Shown piece by piece: positions 16,595-25,373 of a DNA stretch of 26,904 bases. Position numbers and translations under genes: made by a program. The notes under the pieces were generated by a model. That model saw only the letters and a program-made list of their open reading frames with translations, did not search any database and was not told the origin of the DNA. This DNA is from Verrucomicrobiota bacterium (GTDB lineage Bacteria > Verrucomicrobiota > Verrucomicrobiae > Limisphaerales > UBA11358). Location of the stretch: contig JACZKP010000005.1 of the NCBI GenBank assembly GCA_014860005.1, positions 1 to 26,904 on the forward strand, in the 5' to 3' direction. How positions within the stretch are numbered: position 1 is the stretch's first letter; each line of letters begins with the position of its first letter.

Positions 16595-17248
16595 TCAGAA
16601 CAACTCGCGTTCAACCGGTTTCAGGGGCGCAAAACTGCGCCGGTGAACCGGACATGGGCCGTGCTTCGTCAGAGCGGCGAGATGTTGCGGCGTGCCGTAA
16701 CCTTTGTGCTCCGCGAAGCCGTAGGCGGGAAACTGCTCGTGGAACTCCCGCATCATCCGGTCGCGAGTGACCTTCGCCAACACGCTGGCGGCAGCAATCG
16801 TGTAACTGAGTGAATCACCTTTTACGATCGCGACCTGGGGTAACCTCATGGATTTGACGGGCCTTCCATCCACCAGAACGTGTTCCGGCGGCGGCTGCAA
16901 TTGCGTCAGCGCGTCGTTCATCGCGCGGTGCGTGGCGTGGAGGATGTTGATCCGGTCAATCGTTGCCGCATCCACAATGGCTACGCCGTAGCGGACTTCA
17001 GGCATGGCCGTCAGCAAGGCGAAGAATTCTTCCCGTTGCCGCTCCGTGAGTTGCTTGGAATCGTTCAGGTCGCGCAGACGATCATCAAAACCGGCCTTGC
17101 CCCACGTATGAGGAAACATTACTGCTGCCGCTACCACCGGCCCGGCGAGTGGTCCACGCCCGGCCTCGTCCACACCGGCAACACGCTGAACGCCTTGTTG
17201 CCAGTATTCGCGCTCGAATGAGAGGCGGTCGCGGAGCTTTGCAGTCAT
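16595..17248 (-). CDS. rnhB: Ribonuclease HII
   Basis: The 217-residue cytoplasmic enzyme removes RNA from RNA-DNA hybrids, including single ribonucleotides left by DNA polymerase. The motifs are clear: AGVDEAGRGPLAGPVVAAAV with Asp27 and Glu28, LNDSKQL, VLVDGRP with Asp127, and AAASVLAKVTRDRMM with Asp163, giving the complete DEDD metal site. The end EHKGYGTPQHLAALTKHGPCPVHRRSF is also typical. The frame remains open to 17341, but MTAKLRDRLSFEREYW at 17248 matches the family length; the longer form adds a Ser/Ala-rich extension overlapping the neighbouring gene. No strong ribosome site is visible for either start. Confidence 0.96.
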   Translation of the reverse strand: MTAKLRDRLSFEREYWQQGVQRVAGVDEAGRGPLAGPVVAAAVMFPHTWGKAGFDDRLRDLNDSKQLTERQREEFFALLTAMPEVRYGVAIVDAATIDRINILHATHRAMNDALTQLQPPPEHVLVDGRPVKSMRLPQVAIVKGDSLSYTIAAASVLAKVTRDRMMREFHEQFPAYGFAEHKGYGTPQHLAALTKHGPCPVHRRSFAPLKPVERELF

Positions 17249-17324
17249 GGAGTGAGTCGCAGACGACGAAGTGCCCGCGACCACGGAACGGCCAGCGGCA
17301 ATGACCGCGGGTTCCAGCGATGTG

Positions 17325-17810
17325 CTAGGCTGACGAATCATGGATCATTGGATGTGTAGTCGAGATACCCGACTCGCTCAAGAACTCACGAATTTGGCCA
17401 ACCAGCGTAGGCAAATATGACTGCTCAATTGTGAATCCTGTGAAAACCAGCGAACGTTGCTTCGCCTCCTGCATCGCGCTAGGACAATCGGCTGGCCAAG
17501 TTATCCACTGGTGAAGTGTCGCTGTGATACCAACGACTCCACGTGCTGGATGAATCAGTGAAAACTCGAGCTCTGCGTCTCCGTGCTGCGTATCAAGTCT
17601 CGCTGTGCCGTCATAGCGCGTATGAAACGCCAACAAGTCCGTGGCAAACTCAGCCAAATCATACCCGAAACAACAGAACTCAAAGCAGAGTTCAAGCGGG
17701 CCTTGGTGGATTCTCACAACGGAATCAAATGTCCGCCCCTCGCCAGGAGTGAACTGCAACTCAAGGCCGCTACTCTCGTTCTCGAACTTGATGTTGAGCG
17801 ATTCAGGCAT
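17325..17810 (-). CDS. WapI-type immunity-like protein (probable)
   Basis: The 161-residue protein has no signal peptide. Its layout resembles the WapI family of small immunity proteins from polymorphic toxin systems: an acidic start with LNIKFENESSGLELQF, a beta-rich middle (VVRIHQGPLELCFEFCCFGYDLAEFATDLLAFH split over strands), a central ARLDTQHGDAELEFSL, and an end FTIEQSYLPTLVGQIREFLSE that matches the conserved DQTYLP-type tail. No toxin gene is present on either side, so it would be an orphan immunity gene or a housekeeping relative. A GTG at 17828 in frame is an alternative start. It lies just upstream of rnhB, whose shorter form starts 76 bases beyond this stop. Confidence 0.5.
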   Translation of the reverse strand: MPESLNIKFENESSGLELQFTPGEGRTFDSVVRIHQGPLELCFEFCCFGYDLAEFATDLLAFHTRYDGTARLDTQHGDAELEFSLIHPARGVVGITATLHQWITWPADCPSAMQEAKQRSLVFTGFTIEQSYLPTLVGQIREFLSESGISTTHPMIHDSSA

Positions 17811-17922
17811 GTCTAAGAGCGGAGTCACTTTAACCTATGAATCAGTGGTAATTCTCGCAACTGCCTAAGTTGGGCAGGATTTCGAGAGAACCGTTCCAAG
17901 ATTCCGTTCGTTGGCGTCACGC

Positions 17923-18855
17923 TCAATGCATCTCCACCTCGCAAGTGCCCAGCCCCTTGCGGTAATAATTGAACTGCACATTGGGATGATCGGCCAGCAG
18001 TGACATCGGTACCGCCGCGTCGGGAATCCGCTTGGCAATCATCAAACACGTCAGCCGTTGGCCAAAGGGATTGTCGTGATTGCCGGCGTGCCAGATCGAA
18101 ACCTTCTCCGCTTTCCACGTCTCGATCGGCCCGACGGAGATCGCCTGTGTCGGCACCAGCGAAATGTTGCCGCCCCCGGACGTGCGCGCGTTCTGCGCAA
18201 TCGTCAACGGATGCAATTCCACGACGCGCGTGGCGAGCTTGCGATATTCGGCGGGCGATGGTGGCGCGTGTTTGTATTTGCCCGCGCGCTTGGGCGGGTC
18301 ATTGAACGCCCAATGCTTCACGTCGCCCTGGCCACCTTGCATGACGGCGCAACGCACACCGGCGTCCCAACTCCGGCGAAACGCAGTCGTATCGCCTTTC
18401 GGAAAATGCAGGTTTGCGTCCGGCATCACAAGGTCCTTGCGGATGCGATTGAAGCACAGCTCGCGGTCCGCCTTCTCAAATGAGAGCGGGTGCGTGACGG
18501 GCGCTTCCTGGCCATCGAGAAACCATTCGTCCATGCCCCAGAAATGCGCGGACTTGATCTTGAGGTTGAGATCATTCACCAACCGCGCAACCAACGGTAA
18601 TTGTTCCGTCGGTCCAATCGGACCACAGAGGCCGACGGGATTGTCCGGCGTGGACTGCTTCCAGGCCGCGATGTATTCCAGCGCTTCGGCGAGGTAGAAA
18701 TCCTCCAGCGTATCGTACATCACAACCTTGAACCCGGGACGGGAAAGTCGTTGCATCTTCTGCGGCGTGAGCGCGGCGGCGTCACGGATGATTTCGTCGT
18801 CGAGCGTGGTGTAATCCCACCAATCGGGGGAAATGGCGCTGAGTATGCGGGGCAT
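17923..18855 (-). CDS. NagB-like glucosamine-6-phosphate deaminase/isomerase family protein
   Basis: The 310-residue protein has the NagB/RpiA/6PGL-like fold: [15 protein letters not shown] (sugar-phosphate loop), [11 protein letters not shown] with Asp109 and Glu110, and [15 protein letters not shown] (174-188), the counterpart of the GIGxDGHIAFNEP loop. The later segment [17 protein letters not shown] also matches. Two changes stand out. The Asp-Gly-His triad is Asp178-Val-Lys-His181, with one extra residue, and the catalytic Glu after FN is Asp186. So the substrate may not be glucosamine-6-phosphate itself. The extra N-terminal segment (about 1-40) is longer than in NagB. It starts 2 bases after the deacetylase stop and is the last gene of the minus-strand cluster. 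Confidence 0.85.
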   Translation of the reverse strand: MPRILSAISPDWWDYTTLDDEIIRDAAALTPQKMQRLSRPGFKVVMYDTLEDFYLAEALEYIAAWKQSTPDNPVGLCGPIGPTEQLPLVARLVNDLNLKIKSAHFWGMDEWFLDGQEAPVTHPLSFEKADRELCFNRIRKDLVMPDANLHFPKGDTTAFRRSWDAGVRCAVMQGGQGDVKHWAFNDPPKRAGKYKHAPPSPAEYRKLATRVVELHPLTIAQNARTSGGGNISLVPTQAISVGPIETWKAEKVSIWHAGNHDNPFGQRLTCLMIAKRIPDAAVPMSLLADHPNVQFNYYRKGLGTCEVEMH

Positions 18856-18857
18856 GA

Positions 18858-19655
18858 TTACGGTCCTTTCTCCAATAAGCGTTTATAGTCTTTGTTGAGC
18901 AGATAATCATTTCCCAGCACCTCGCGCAGCGGGTCAACCTCCGCCGCACTGAAGCCGTAATGCAGGTGTCGCCACCAGCCTTCAGCGCACTTGAATTGCT
19001 TGGAGGCGCGGCCCACCAGTCGTGCGTCCGCATCCGCCTTGGCGATGAACGAATTCACTCCCTGGGTGGCGACGAGCCAGGCCTGCTGGCTCTGGTGTTC
19101 GGTCAGGGCCGCACGCTTGACCGGTTGAACCGAAGTCGTGTTCACAAAGAACTCGGGCACGACACGGCGGCGGAGTGGATCGAGCATGCTGTGCGGGATG
19201 CAATGATAAATCGTGAGGTCATAATCGGCGGTGGGTCGCGGCGGCAGCGAGCGGAAGTTAGGCATCGCGTGAGCGAAGGCCGCAGTCACTGTCAGCCGGC
19301 AGGTGTTCGTGTGGTCCTCCATGTAATCCTGCGGTGGATGGGTCAACACCACGGCGGGTTTCACATCCCGAATGATCGCGGCCACGCGGCGTGCCAGTTT
19401 CAGGTCGTAAACAATCTCCATGTCGTTGCAAAGCGGCGCATGGAAGTGCGCGCCGAGGACGCGGGCGGCGCGCTTTGCTTCGGCGAGACGGATGCGGCTG
19501 AGTTGGCGGGCGTTGTATTGCTGGCTGCCGCAACAGCCGTTGGCGACGTTCAAATAGTGAATCTCCCAGCCGGCGCGCTTGAGCAACAACAGCGTCCCGG
19601 CCATGTAGAATTCGATGTCGTCCGGGTGCGCGCCGATGGCAATGGCCGTTCTCAT
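18858..19655 (-). CDS. PIG-L/LmbE-family N-acetylglucosaminyl-type deacetylase
   Basis: The 265-residue zinc hydrolase shows [19 protein letters not shown] with zinc ligand His10 and Asp13, the second block [15 protein letters not shown] (His106 and Asp110 to His115), and helices typical of the LmbE fold. There is no signal peptide, so it acts in the cytoplasm. Family members remove acetyl groups from GlcNAc-linked molecules such as GlcNAc-PI, GlcNAc-inositol, bacillithiol precursors and chitobiose. The start ATG overlaps the stop of the upstream oxidoreductase (ATGA, 19652-19655), and the NagB-like gene follows after 2 bases. The trio therefore forms one translational unit, which points to processing of an N-acetylated amino sugar. 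Confidence 0.9.
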   Translation of the reverse strand: MRTAIAIGAHPDDIEFYMAGTLLLLKRAGWEIHYLNVANGCCGSQQYNARQLSRIRLAEAKRAARVLGAHFHAPLCNDMEIVYDLKLARRVAAIIRDVKPAVVLTHPPQDYMEDHTNTCRLTVTAAFAHAMPNFRSLPPRPTADYDLTIYHCIPHSMLDPLRRRVVPEFFVNTTSVQPVKRAALTEHQSQQAWLVATQGVNSFIAKADADARLVGRASKQFKCAEGWWRHLHYGFSAAEVDPLREVLGNDYLLNKDYKRLLEKGP

Positions 19656-20686
19656 TTCATCTCCGAAATCTTCACGGGCCGACCCAATGCGGCTGACTTG
19701 TCCGCGGCAAAAACCACTTCATGCGTTTTCACGGCGTGATCCAGCGTGGTCAACGGCATCTCCCGGCGCGCCGCCAGCGCATTGAAGAATGCTTCAAACT
19801 GGTTCTGATAGGGATGATCCGACACGTCGCCCGAATCCGTCAGCTTGAGCGATAGTTCGCTCCACTTCTGTTTGTTCACACCGAGCTTCGTCGAATGAAA
19901 TTTGTTGTCCAGCAGACTGCCTTCGCTGCCAAGCAGGTGGGTGTGGAAATAATACGGCTGCAAACAATCAATGCTGGACGCCACTTTTCCCACGCGACCA
20001 TCCTTAAATTTCAAAATCGTGACGCTTGTGGTGGGATACTCATATTTCTTCAGGTCCACATTCGCCGAGCCGGTGGCATAACTGGACACGCATTCCACTT
20101 CGCCCTCCATGCAGAGCAACAGCGCATCCAAAGCGTGGCAGCCGGCGGAAAGCAGCGAACTGCCGCCCGCCGCTTTCTTTACGTTCCAACGGAACTGGCC
20201 GTACCACGGACCGATGCCGTGATAGTAATCCACTTCACCGTAATGGATTTTACCGAGGATGCCGGAATCAATCACTGCCTTCGTGGTCAGGAACTGGCTG
20301 GAGAAGCGGACCTCGAAACAAACACAAGTCTTCACCCGCGCCTGCTTCACGGCTTTCTGCATCGCGCGCAGATTCTTCAACGACAGGCAAAGCGGTTTCT
20401 CGATGATGAGATGTTTGCCCGCCTTGGCGGCTTTGACGACCTGCTCTGCGTGCTGCGCCGGGTAGCTGCAAATCGAAACGGCGTGAAGGCCCTGGTCGGC
20501 GAGCATCGCGTCGAGATCACTGTAAACCGTGATGTCGCTGCCGTATTGCGCGCTGAGTTCCGCCGCGTCGAGCGGGCGCGAAGAACACACGGCGGTGACC
20601 TGTCCGAGCGTGGTGGCATTGATGGCGGGAATGTGCGCCGTGGCCGCCCAACCGTAGCCGATGATGCCGACGTTGAATTTTTTCAT
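19652..20686 (-). CDS. Cytoplasmic Gfo/Idh/MocA-family oxidoreductase
   Basis: The 344-residue protein has the Rossmann motif [20 protein letters not shown] at the very start, then [28 protein letters not shown] with the EKP lysine, and in the C-terminal domain [22 protein letters not shown] with the conserved His. There is no Tat signal, unlike the relative at 13674-15008. It probably oxidises or reduces a sugar or sugar derivative with NAD(P). It is first of the three-gene minus-strand cluster and overlaps the deacetylase by four bases. It diverges from the glycerate kinase across a 142-base gap, so the two may share control. Confidence 0.92.
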   Translation of the reverse strand: MKKFNVGIIGYGWAATAHIPAINATTLGQVTAVCSSRPLDAAELSAQYGSDITVYSDLDAMLADQGLHAVSICSYPAQHAEQVVKAAKAGKHLIIEKPLCLSLKNLRAMQKAVKQARVKTCVCFEVRFSSQFLTTKAVIDSGILGKIHYGEVDYYHGIGPWYGQFRWNVKKAAGGSSLLSAGCHALDALLLCMEGEVECVSSYATGSANVDLKKYEYPTTSVTILKFKDGRVGKVASSIDCLQPYYFHTHLLGSEGSLLDNKFHSTKLGVNKQKWSELSLKLTDSGDVSDHPYQNQFEAFFNALAARREMPLTTLDHAVKTHEVVFAADKSAALGRPVKISEMK

Positions 20687-20828
20687 GGAATCTGGTGAAC
20701 CGGTTTTCTCTGCGCTGCGGCGTCATGCCACAATCTTTGCCCGGACTTGTCAAAACAAAAGCCGCGCGCGCGGGAGATTGCCGAACCGCAGGGTTGCCAA
20801 ATGACCATCGCCGACAGATAACTTTCCC
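20687..20828. promoter_or_regulatory. Divergent promoter region between amino-sugar cluster and glycerate kinase
   Basis: This 142-base gap must hold promoters for both directions. I could not pick out convincing -35/-10 pairs or an operator palindrome. It contains a G+C-rich stretch (GCCGCGCGCGCGGGAG, about 20761-20776). Confidence 0.4.
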
Positions 20829-22049
20829 ATGCCACTTAACGTGCTCATCGTGCCGGACAAGTTCAAGGGAACGCTCACCGCCGCCGCGGCGACGCAGGCC
20901 ATCGCGCGCGGCTGGCGCAAGTCGCGCCCTGACGATCAGCTTGATCTGCTGCCAATGAGCGATGGCGGCGACGGCTTCGGTGAAGTCGTCAGCACCCTGC
21001 TGGACGCGCGGCTCCAGTCCGTCAGGACCGTCAACGCGGCGCACCGTCCGTGCAAAGCAGCGTGGTGGTGGGAGCCCAAGTGCCGGTTCGCCATCATCGA
21101 ATCCGCAAAAGTTGTGGGCCTCGCTATGCTTCCGCCGGGTGAGTTTCATCCTTTCAAGCTTGATACCTTCGGGCTGGGGGCGGTCCTGCGGGCGGCGCAG
21201 TCAAAAGGGGCAAAACAAATCCTCATTGGTATTGGCGGCAGCGCCACCAACGACGGCGGCTTCGGTCTGGCGCGGGCGCTGGGATGGGAATTCCTGAACC
21301 GCCACGGCCAGCCGATTCACGAATGGACCGGCCTGAAGGAGCTGGCGAGCATTTGTCCGCCGTCAAGTGGAGCACGAGCCTCTGAGTCCGCGCAATCCAA
21401 TTCCGGTGAGGGCCGCCATCGTTCGCTTGGCGCGGACATGGCTGTCCGCGTTCCGGGCAAATTTGGTGGTGCGTCATTTGGCCGAGTCACGGTGGCGGTT
21501 GACGTGCAAAACCGATTGCTGGGCGCACGCGGAGCCACGCGGGTGTACGGCCCGCAGAAAGGAATTCGCCCGGCAGATTTCGATTTGGCCGAGCGCTGCC
21601 TTCGGCGACTGGCGCGCGTGGTGAAGCAACTGTTCGGCGAAGATTTTGCGGCAGTTCCCGGCGCGGGCGCGGCGGGCGGATTGGGCTTCGGCCTGCTGAC
21701 GTTTCTCGGTGCGAAGGCCGAACCTGGCTTTGAGTTGTTCGCCAAGCTCGCCAAACTGGAAGCACGGTTGCGTAAGGCGAACCTCGTCATCACCGCCGAG
21801 GGAGCGATTGATCACTCCACGCTTATGGGCAAGGGCGTGGGCCAGGTCGCGCAGCGCTGTCGGGCATTGAACCTTCCGTGCCTCGGATTTGGCGGTGTGC
21901 TCGCGCCAGAGAGCCGACGCAGCAAACTCTTCACGCGCGTTGCGGCGTTGACCGATCTGACAGACGTAGAGCAGGCGAAAGCCAAACCGGCACGTTGGCT
22001 GGCGCGTTTGGCGCAAGAGGCAGCGGATCGCTGGTCGGCGGCGGATTGA
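20829..22049 (+). CDS. Glycerate 2-kinase family protein with an in-frame insertion
   Basis: The 406-residue enzyme phosphorylates glycerate with ATP. Diagnostic motifs are VLIVPDKFKGTLTAAAATQAI at the start, LPMSDGGDGFGEVV, ILIGIGGSATNDGGFG, VAVDVQNRLLGARGATRVYGPQKG, GAGAAGGLGFGLLTFLGA, and LVITAEGAIDHSTLMGKG. This is the GarK/GlxK class. Between LKELASICPP and FGRVTVAVDV, where relatives continue almost directly, about 35 low-complexity residues are inserted (codons about 21360-21470); they contain a perfect DNA palindrome. The frame is kept and all motifs on both sides are intact, so the enzyme may still work. The gene diverges from the amino-sugar cluster. Glycerate is an end product of several sugar-acid pathways. 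Confidence 0.93.
   Translation: MPLNVLIVPDKFKGTLTAAAATQAIARGWRKSRPDDQLDLLPMSDGGDGFGEVVSTLLDARLQSVRTVNAAHRPCKAAWWWEPKCRFAIIESAKVVGLAMLPPGEFHPFKLDTFGLGAVLRAAQSKGAKQILIGIGGSATNDGGFGLARALGWEFLNRHGQPIHEWTGLKELASICPPSSGARASESAQSNSGEGRHRSLGADMAVRVPGKFGGASFGRVTVAVDVQNRLLGARGATRVYGPQKGIRPADFDLAERCLRRLARVVKQLFGEDFAAVPGAGAAGGLGFGLLTFLGAKAEPGFELFAKLAKLEARLRKANLVITAEGAIDHSTLMGKGVGQVAQRCRALNLPCLGFGGVLAPESRRSKLFTRVAALTDLTDVEQAKAKPARWLARLAQEAADRWSAAD
21362..21470. repeat. Palindromic element inserted in frame inside glycerate kinase
   Basis: CGCGGACA (21431-21438) and TGTCCGCG (21443-21450) form a perfect 8-base stem with a TGGC loop. The surrounding about 110 bases code for Ser/Gly/Arg/Ala-rich sequence without counterpart in the enzyme family. 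The exact borders are inferred from where family similarity stops and resumes. Confidence 0.55.
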
Positions 22050-22141
22050 AACCCGTGGCGGGTCGCCTTGCTTGTTGCCGCAGCCTGTGGATTTCAACCT
22101 TCAACTTGTAACCAGCCGCCGCGCGTTGTTACCGTTCCGCC

Positions 22142-22963
22142 ATGAACCTGGAAGACCACGCAGGAGATGTAGTTCGCAAGGCGCGATTGATGAAGAGCCT
22201 CACGGCTGCCGTCGCCGCCCAAACCGCCGGGCTGAGTGAAGCCGATTACGCTAAGCTCGAAGAATCAGGCCAGTCGCCGACGAATCCCAACTACGCAGCG
22301 CTCGCGGAGTTACTGGGTTTGCACGGCAGGAAACTGGAAGGCGTCGCGAACGGCTGGCTGCCGGCGCCAAAAGATTTAAGCCACTGGCGTGAACTGCGGC
22401 AACTCAGTACGGACGGTGGCGGCATGGAGGTCCACTGCTATCTCGTGTGGGACGAAGTCACGCGCGAGGCGGCGTTGTTCGACACAGGTTGGGATGCTGC
22501 ACTGGCGCTCAAGCTCGTCGAGGAGCACCAGCTTCAACTTCGTCATCTTTTCATCACACACACGCACCGCGATCACATCGCGGACCTGGAATCCGTGCGG
22601 GCACGATTCCCGAATGTGCGAATGCACACGGACGCGAAGAGCGCGCCGCCGCAACACAAGAATCGCCGCAACGATTGCATCCAGATCGGCAGTCTGCGCA
22701 TCACGAATCGCGACACACCCGGCCACGCGGAAGACGGCGTGACCTATCTTATTGGCAATTGGCCCGACGACGCGCCCCATGTGGCGGTGGTGGGTGACGC
22801 GATATTCGCCGGCTCCATGGGCGGCGCACCGCAACACGGTGCGTTGGCGAAACAGAAAGTGCGCGAACAAATCCTCACGCTCCCCGTCGAGACGCTGATT
22901 TGTCCCGGGCACGGGCCATTGACTACCGTGGCGGAAGAAAAGGCGAACAATCCCTTCTATTGA
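22142..22963 (+). CDS. HTH-metallo-beta-lactamase-fold hydrolase fusion
   Basis: The 273-residue cytoplasmic protein combines two parts. Residues about 8-70 resemble an XRE-type helix-turn-helix (MKSLTAAVAAQTAGLSEADY, KLEESGQSPTNPNYAALAELLG). Residues about 95-273 are a glyoxalase II-like MBL domain with a dinuclear metal site: THTHRDH (His140, His142, Asp144, His145), His195 in GHAEDG, Asp219 in VVGDAIFAGS and His257 in CPGHGPLTT. The HTH part suggests either DNA binding or a leftover dimerisation module. A hydrolase tied to a DNA-binding domain could respond to a small thioester or lactone. Its 3' end recurs twice downstream. No clear ribosome site precedes ATG at 22142. Confidence 0.85.
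   Translation: MNLEDHAGDVVRKARLMKSLTAAVAAQTAGLSEADYAKLEESGQSPTNPNYAALAELLGLHGRKLEGVANGWLPAPKDLSHWRELRQLSTDGGGMEVHCYLVWDEVTREAALFDTGWDAALALKLVEEHQLQLRHLFITHTHRDHIADLESVRARFPNVRMHTDAKSAPPQHKNRRNDCIQIGSLRITNRDTPGHAEDGVTYLIGNWPDDAPHVAVVGDAIFAGSMGGAPQHGALAKQKVREQILTLPVETLICPGHGPLTTVAEEKANNPFY
22838..22963 (+). repeat. MBL-tail repeat, copy 1 (inside the intact gene)
   Basis: This is the last 41 codons plus stop of the HTH-MBL gene, from GALAKQKV to NNPFY. It is the reference for the two further copies at 25439-25564 and 26210-26319. In copies 1 and 2 similarity stops right at the TGA. Confidence 0.9.
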
Positions 22964-23067
22964 GACGCGTCAACGAAAGTATTACGCGGCGTCAGGCATC
23001 ATCGTCAAGCTAGGGCGCTTTTTGATGGCCTTGGCAATTCATATCTTCAATCCTCGCCTCTGACTTT

Positions 23068-25335
23068 ATGTTTATGCGTATTGGATCTCTCCTCCTCTTG
23101 GGGTTGGTTGCTGGCATGGCGGGCAGCGCGGCAACTCTGGATCAGTCTCCGCACTCCGAAGATTGGCCCGCGCCGCATCGCGTCGCCTTGTTGAATGGCG
23201 TAAACCAACTGCCCATCCCCGGCCTGCCCGGTCCGCTGGCAATCTTGACGACGAATGCCTTTCCGGTCGTGGCTGCGCCATTAGGGCGGGCGGTAAAGGG
23301 ACCAGTGGTGGCAGCGTCGCTGTGGCATCAAGGCCGGCTGGTGGCTCTCGGCCATGACGGCTACTTCGGCGAGGAGGCTCTTGCCCATCCCGGCGCAGGC
23401 CGCCTGATGTTGAACGCGGCCCGATGGAGCAGCGGTAAGGAGTCCCCCCGCGTGGGTGTATTGCGCGAACCGGCCGTGGTGGAGTTCCTGCAAAAGCACG
23501 GCTTGCCGGTCACGTTGACTTCCGGCGAGCTCACCGGAGCTCAACTGGCCGAATACGATGTGCTGATTCTGAACGTGGCCCGACTGGCGAACACGGCGCA
23601 GATTGAGTTGGTGGGCGGTTTCGTCGAGCGCGGCGGCGGGTTGATTGCCGCGAGCCTGGGCTGGGGCTGGCTGCAACTGAACCCGGGTAATACCCTGCGC
23701 GATGATCATCCGGGCAATCGTTTGTTGGTGCCGGCGGGTTTGGCTTGGTTGGACGGCCAGTTTGAAACCCGCCCTGGTTCTTATGCCGCGGCACCAGCGT
23801 TGCCTGTGCTGTTGAGTGCGCCGGCAGCATTGACAGCACTCCAACAGCACGAATCCGCCGCGCGGATTTTGAATGCAACCGAACTGGCCCAAGCCGCTGC
23901 CACGCTTCAGGGCGTTGGGGCCACCCTGCCACCTGATAACCAAACCTTGCGTCCTGCTCTCGAAGCGTTCGCGGCCGGCGGGCTGAAGCTTGTGCCCACC
24001 AGCCGGCAGCCGTTGAAACTGCCCGATCAAGCCATTGAACGTCTCAAACTTGCCCAAGCCGTCAATCAGTTGATGACCGCGCCGCCAGGAGCCACGATCG
24101 CACATCCAGCAGCGGATGATTTTCCAGGCGCCGTCCCCACCAGCGCGCCGCGGGTAACTCGCACCGTGCCGGTGGACACCCGGGTCACGCAGTGGCACAG
24201 CACGGGATTGTATGCGGCACCCGGCGAAGTCCTCACCGTGACGCTGCCGGCCGCCGCCGCTGGCCGCGGGCTGCGCCTGCGAATTGGTTGTCACACGGAC
24301 AACCTGACCGGGAGCGATTCGTGGAGTCGAGTGCCGGAAATCACGAGGACATTCGAGTTGCGCGCAGTCGAAACCCAGGCGGCCAATGCGTTTGGCGGAT
24401 TGGTTTATGTGGAAGTGCCGCGAGCACAGAACTTGGGTGAGATCGCGGTGATCATTGGTCCGGCGGTGCCGGTGCCACACTTTAAGCTGGGCGTGACCGA
24501 CCTTGCCGAGTGGCGGGAAACAGTTCGGCATTACCCCGCACCGTGGGCGGAATTGGAGGGCCGGTATCTGACCATTTCGCTGCCTTCGGAGAACATCCGG
24601 CAGCTTGATGCCCCGGATGAAGTATGCCGGTTCTGGGACCGGGTGCAGGAGGCCAACGCGAAGTTGGCCGCGTTGCCGCAACCGCGCCGCGACCGGTTCG
24701 TGCTCGATCGGCAGATATCGGCGGGCTACATGCATAGCGGTTATCCGATCATGGCCCACCTGGACCAACGGGACAAGGTGGCAGACCTGAAAGCGTTGCA
24801 GCAGGGCAACTGGGGATTTTTCCATGAACTGGGGCACAATCACCAGAGCCGCGATTGGACGTTTGCGGGAACGGTCGAGGTCACTTGTAACTGGTTTTCC
24901 ATGTATGCGTTCGAGCAGGTCTGCGAGCTGCCCAGAACCGGGCACGAAGCCTTGCAGCCGGCCAGCCGCGAGCGACGGATGCGGCAGTTCTTCAATCGAA
25001 ACAGCACCTTCGAGGACTGGCAACGCGATCCCTTCCTGGCGCTGCTGGTCTATCTCCAACTCATTGAAGGATTCGGTTGGGAAAGCTATTACCAGGTGTT
25101 GGCCGAATACCAGGCCTTGCCCGCCACTGAACGGCCGCGAACCGACGCGAACCGACGCGACCAGTTTTTGGTGCGGTTTTCCAACGCAGTCGGCAAAAAC
25201 CTTGGGCCGCTGTTTGCCGCTTGGAAGATCCCCGTTTCGACGGCGGCGCGCGAAAACATTGCGCATCTGCCAGACTGGATGCCGCCAGACTTTCCTGCGC
25301 CAGCGACGGAGATCGGATCACCGCCGGCGGGTTGA
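23068..25335 (+). CDS. Secreted M60-family (enhancin-like) metallopeptidase with TCAF/FAM115-like architecture
   Basis: The 755-residue protein has a signal peptide (about 1-22, IGSLLLLGLVAGMAGSA). Residues about 40-330 look like the class I glutamine-amidotransferase-like domain in front of M60 in TCAF/FAM115 proteins (AASLWHQGRLVALGHDGYFG, VGVLREPAVVEFLQKHG, VGGFVERGGGLIAASLGWGW). Residues about 370-720 are the M60 domain: SPxxxW-like entry ITRTFELRAVETQ, GLVYVEVP, then the zinc site HELGHNHQ (His586, Glu587, His590) with the downstream ligand Glu603 in GTVEVTCN, and MYAFEQV. M60 enzymes cut O-glycosylated proteins such as mucins. Here it may release glycopeptides for carbohydrate use. It is flanked by copies 1 and 2 of the MBL-tail repeat. 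Confidence 0.9.
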   Translation: MFMRIGSLLLLGLVAGMAGSAATLDQSPHSEDWPAPHRVALLNGVNQLPIPGLPGPLAILTTNAFPVVAAPLGRAVKGPVVAASLWHQGRLVALGHDGYFGEEALAHPGAGRLMLNAARWSSGKESPRVGVLREPAVVEFLQKHGLPVTLTSGELTGAQLAEYDVLILNVARLANTAQIELVGGFVERGGGLIAASLGWGWLQLNPGNTLRDDHPGNRLLVPAGLAWLDGQFETRPGSYAAAPALPVLLSAPAALTALQQHESAARILNATELAQAAATLQGVGATLPPDNQTLRPALEAFAAGGLKLVPTSRQPLKLPDQAIERLKLAQAVNQLMTAPPGATIAHPAADDFPGAVPTSAPRVTRTVPVDTRVTQWHSTGLYAAPGEVLTVTLPAAAAGRGLRLRIGCHTDNLTGSDSWSRVPEITRTFELRAVETQAANAFGGLVYVEVPRAQNLGEIAVIIGPAVPVPHFKLGVTDLAEWRETVRHYPAPWAELEGRYLTISLPSENIRQLDAPDEVCRFWDRVQEANAKLAALPQPRRDRFVLDRQISAGYMHSGYPIMAHLDQRDKVADLKALQQGNWGFFHELGHNHQSRDWTFAGTVEVTCNWFSMYAFEQVCELPRTGHEALQPASRERRMRQFFNRNSTFEDWQRDPFLALLVYLQLIEGFGWESYYQVLAEYQALPATERPRTDANRRDQFLVRFSNAVGKNLGPLFAAWKIPVSTAARENIAHLPDWMPPDFPAPATEIGSPPAG

Positions 25336-25373
25336 CTGCTGGTTTGCGATTCTTGCTTGCCACTTGCCGCAGG

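Noticed and set aside
23281..25266. A 661-codon open frame on the minus strand
   Set aside because: It is antisense to the M60 peptidase gene, whose signal peptide and zinc site are intact. The minus frame is open because of high third-position G+C and has no recognisable domain.
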